Shown: positions 61,721-64,000 of the stretch, piece after piece
How the letters are laid out: every line of letters starts with the position of its first letter
Numbering within the stretch: the first letter of the stretch is position 1
Source: Dinoroseobacter sp049800835
GTDB taxonomy: Bacteria; Pseudomonadota; Alphaproteobacteria; Rhodobacterales; Rhodobacteraceae
NCBI RefSeq assembly: GCF_049800835.1
Contig: NZ_JBNAFU010000001.1
Coordinates: forward strand, 248,001 to 312,000
Length of the DNA stretch: 64,000 bases
Reading direction: 5' to 3'
Translations under genes and position numbers: made by a program
Notes under the pieces: model-generated
Told to the model about the DNA's origin: nothing
Databases searched by the model: none
What the model saw: only the letters and a program-made list of their open reading frames with translations

Positions 61721-63466
61721 CTAGCGCATCTCTTCCACCGGAGTGACGCCAAGGATACCAAGACCGTTTGAAATAACAACCGCCGTGGCCCGCGCGAGTG
61801 CGATTTTCGCCTGTGTTGCTTGCGAGTCACCCTCCTGCACGAACCGCAAGGCCGGCGTGTCGTTACCCTTGTTCCAAAGGGCGTGCAGATCGGAGGCAAT
61901 GTCATAAAGTGCGAAGGCGATGCGGTGAGGCTCGTGCCCTTTTGCGGCGATTTCCACCAGGCGCGGCCAATCTGCCAGCGTGCGCGCAAGTTTCAACTCC
62001 GCCGGATCAGACATGCCGGACAGATCCGCGGCCTGCAACGTCGCATCCTCCACGTCCATGCCGAGCTCACGCGCCTTGCGCAGCACCGAACACACGCGGG
62101 CATGCGCATACTGCACGTAGTAAACCGGATTGTCCTTGGACTGCTCCAGCACCTTGTCGAAATCAAAGTCGAGTGGCGCGTCATTCTTCCGTGTCAGCAT
62201 AACGAACCGCGTCACGTCCGGTCCCACCTGGTCCACCACATCGCGCATGGTCACAAAGGTCCCTGCCCGCTTGGACATCTTGAACGGCGCGCCATTCTTG
62301 TAGAGCCGCACAAGCTGCGTCAGCTTGACATCAAGCGGAACGCGATCGTCCGACAAAGCGCGCACCGCCGCCTTCATCCGCTTGACATACCCGCCGTGAT
62401 CGGCCCCGAACACGTCGATCAGCGCATCAAACCCCCGCTCGATCTTGTCGAAATGATAGGCGATGTCAGGCGCGAAGTAGGTCCAGCTGCCATCGGATTT
62501 CTTGATCGGTCGGTCCACGTCATCACCATGGGCGGTGGACTTGAACAGGGTCTGCTCGCGCGGCTCCCAATCCTCGGGCACCTTGCCTTTCGGGGGTTCC
62601 AGCGTGCCGGTATAGATCAGGCCCTTTGCCTCCAGATCGGCGATGGCGGACTCGATGCGACCCGTCCCGTAGAGCGCCTTTTCGCTGAAGAACGTGTCCA
62701 TTCTGATCCCCAGCGTCGCAAGATCGGCCCGGATCAGGTCCATCATCGCATCGGTTGCAAAACCGCGCACGTCCGCCAGCCACGCCTCTTCGGGCTGGTC
62801 GACATAGGTTGCGCCGACCTTCTCCTTCAGGGCCTCGCCCACCGCGATCAGGTAATCGCCGGGATAGGTGCCATCTTCGAACGCGACCTCCTGCCCGTGG
62901 GCTTCGAGGTAGCGCAGGTAGACAGACCGCGCGAGCACATCGACCTGCGCGCCGCCATCGTTGATGTAGTACTCGCGTGTGACCTCGTGCCCCGCAAACT
63001 CCAGAAGACTGGCCAGAGCATCGCCGAACACTGCGCCCCGGGTATGCCCCACATGCAGCGGCCCTGTCGGATTGGCCGACACGTATTCGACATTGACCTT
63101 CTGTCCGGCCCCGAGGTCCGAGCGTCCGTACCCGGCACCCTGCGCGAGGATCCCGCGCACAAGCCCTTGCCAGACCCCCGTTTCGAGCCGCAGGTTCAGA
63201 AAACCCGGTCCCGCCACTTCGGCCACTTCGACCCGCGCGTCCGCGCGCAGCTTCGCCGCGAGCGTATCCGCGATGTCGCGTGGTTTTGCCTTTGCAGGCT
63301 TGGCCAGAACCATGGCGGCATTCGTCGCCATATCCCCGTGCGCAGCATCGCGCGGCGGCTCCACTGCAACGTTGCGGAAATCGAGCCCGTCGGGCAGCGT
63401 CCCGTCGGCCTGCATGGCGGTCAGCGCGTCGATCACGACCGCGCGCATATCTGCAAAGAGGTTCAT
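61721..63466 (-). CDS. argS: Arginyl-tRNA synthetase
   Basis: A 581-residue class I synthetase. The N-terminal tRNA-binding add-on domain (about 1-100) leads to VSANPTGPLHVGHTRGAVFG, where HVGH is the HIGH motif. FKMSKRAGTFV is the KMSKS loop. The C-terminal DALR anticodon-binding domain includes the final VSNGLGILGV. It is the first gene of argS-SPOR-nagZ-scpA-scpB. Confidence 0.97.
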   Translation of the reverse strand: MNLFADMRAVVIDALTAMQADGTLPDGLDFRNVAVEPPRDAAHGDMATNAAMVLAKPAKAKPRDIADTLAAKLRADARVEVAEVAGPGFLNLRLETGVWQGLVRGILAQGAGYGRSDLGAGQKVNVEYVSANPTGPLHVGHTRGAVFGDALASLLEFAGHEVTREYYINDGGAQVDVLARSVYLRYLEAHGQEVAFEDGTYPGDYLIAVGEALKEKVGATYVDQPEEAWLADVRGFATDAMMDLIRADLATLGIRMDTFFSEKALYGTGRIESAIADLEAKGLIYTGTLEPPKGKVPEDWEPREQTLFKSTAHGDDVDRPIKKSDGSWTYFAPDIAYHFDKIERGFDALIDVFGADHGGYVKRMKAAVRALSDDRVPLDVKLTQLVRLYKNGAPFKMSKRAGTFVTMRDVVDQVGPDVTRFVMLTRKNDAPLDFDFDKVLEQSKDNPVYYVQYAHARVCSVLRKARELGMDVEDATLQAADLSGMSDPAELKLARTLADWPRLVEIAAKGHEPHRIAFALYDIASDLHALWNKGNDTPALRFVQEGDSQATQAKIALARATAVVISNGLGILGVTPVEEMR

Positions 63467-63567
63467 ATCGTGTCCTGGTCAGCGAGCGACCGAAGGGCCG
63501 CACAGCGGGGTGTCGCAAAAGCGTTCCGTGCAGTCAAATCGAAACACCGGCCACGACCACACCCGGT

Positions 63568-64000
63568 CTAGAGCGGCGCATGGGTTCTGTGCGGCGACCC
63601 GAACAGGCGCGCATACTCCTGCAACGCAAACCGGTCCGTCATTCCCGCCACGTAATCGGCCACGATCCGCGCCAGCGCAGTCTTGCCTTGGGCCAGACCT
63701 ATTTCGGGCTGCCAGCGCACCGGCAAAAGCGACGGCTCGTCCATGTACCGGGGGAACAGAGCCTCCACGACACGGGTCACTTCGGCGCGCTTCTCCATCA
63801 CCTCTGGGGCGCGGTACATGTGCTCGAACAGGAACGCACGGATTTCCTTGAGTTGGGCAAACAACGCATCCGAAAACGCCACAACGGGATGGCCGAGGTG
63901 CCGAACGGCCTCGGGGCTGTCGGGCGCCGCCTCTGCCAGATGGGCTTGCGAGGTCGCGATGACATCGCTCACCATCACACCGAACACGCGGCGCAGCGCC
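63568..64000 (-). CDS. dgt: dGTPase-like phosphohydrolase, C-terminal part
   Basis: The last 144 residues of a gene that enters from the right edge; the frame is still open at 64000. The segment RRVFGVMVSDVIATSQ, then IRAFLFEHMYRAPEVM and the ending YVAGMTDRFALQEYARLFG match the C-terminal domain of deoxyguanosinetriphosphate triphosphohydrolase-like proteins. The HD catalytic part lies outside the window. It precedes argS by about 100 bases in the same direction, a common order in alphaproteobacteria. Confidence 0.9.
   Translation of the reverse strand, partial: ALRRVFGVMVSDVIATSQAHLAEAAPDSPEAVRHLGHPVVAFSDALFAQLKEIRAFLFEHMYRAPEVMEKRAEVTRVVEALFPRYMDEPSLLPVRWQPEIGLAQGKTALARIVADYVAGMTDRFALQEYARLFGSPHRTHAPL

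Overview
The window looks like a contiguous piece of chromosome from a GC-rich alphaproteobacterium, most likely a Rhodobacterales (Roseobacter/Paracoccaceae) member. The basis is inference from gene content: an NrtABC-NirBD-NasA nitrate assimilation operon controlled by NasT/NasS, a corrinoid methyl-transfer set, a double-length dCTP deaminase, the rpmF-plsX-fabH-ihfA-merR order, and CGFS glutaredoxin next to BolA. Genes are packed tightly, with many 4-bp start/stop overlaps. I see no insertion sequence, prophage, CRISPR array or origin. No gene-free stretch exceeds 300 bases; the longest are 3070-3344 (a structured mRNA leader), 20951-21233 and 1052-1309.

Layout. 1-415: the start of a secreted protein on the minus strand and tRNA-Ser. 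608-16422: a nitrate assimilation block. It holds an Rrf2-type iron-sulfur regulator with an FNR-like box upstream, nasT-nasS, a leader with an ANTAR-type hairpin and a terminator, then nrtA-nrtB-nrtC, a three-repeat GAF protein, nirB, nirD, nasA, a TrpD2/YbiB-like protein and cysG. 16469-18369: rlmE and a Ppx/GppA phosphatase on the minus strand. 18617-24035: a small 'virulence factor' family protein, a methyltetrahydrofolate:corrinoid methyltransferase, an AraC regulator, a lipoprotein, and a ferredoxin-ASKHA corrinoid-activating protein. 24092-28455: tRNA-Gly, a thioesterase, and zwf-pgl-pgi behind a palindromic operator. 28653-31141: a radical SAM protein, a ureohydrolase and an HNH protein. 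31318-36595: an esterase, a DNA glycosylase and the cobalamin genes cobK, cbiD, cobA and cobB. 36650-45543: a transporter, the coupled chain cysS-cimA-methyltransferase-NDUFAF6-like, a short-chain dehydrogenase, msrB, olsB, and grxD/membrane protein/bolA. 45619-55731: purL, an ABC-F protein, a sulfotransferase, bamE, a DUF177 protein, rpmF-plsX-fabH, ihfA and a MerR regulator. 55784-64000: tRNA-Pro, dcd, a transporter, scpB-scpA-nagZ-SPOR protein-argS, and the 3' part of a dGTPase-like gene.

How it works together. Nitrate is sensed by NasS. It should release NasT to bind the leader RNA and let transcription read into the transport and reductase genes. Nitrate is imported by NrtABC, reduced by NasA to nitrite and by NirBD to ammonium, and CysG supplies siroheme. 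Two nas-operon members, the triple-GAF protein and the TrpD2/YbiB-like protein, have no assigned role. The corrinoid methyl-transfer genes and the cobalamin genes in the same window fit a B12-making organism that uses corrinoid-dependent one-carbon chemistry.
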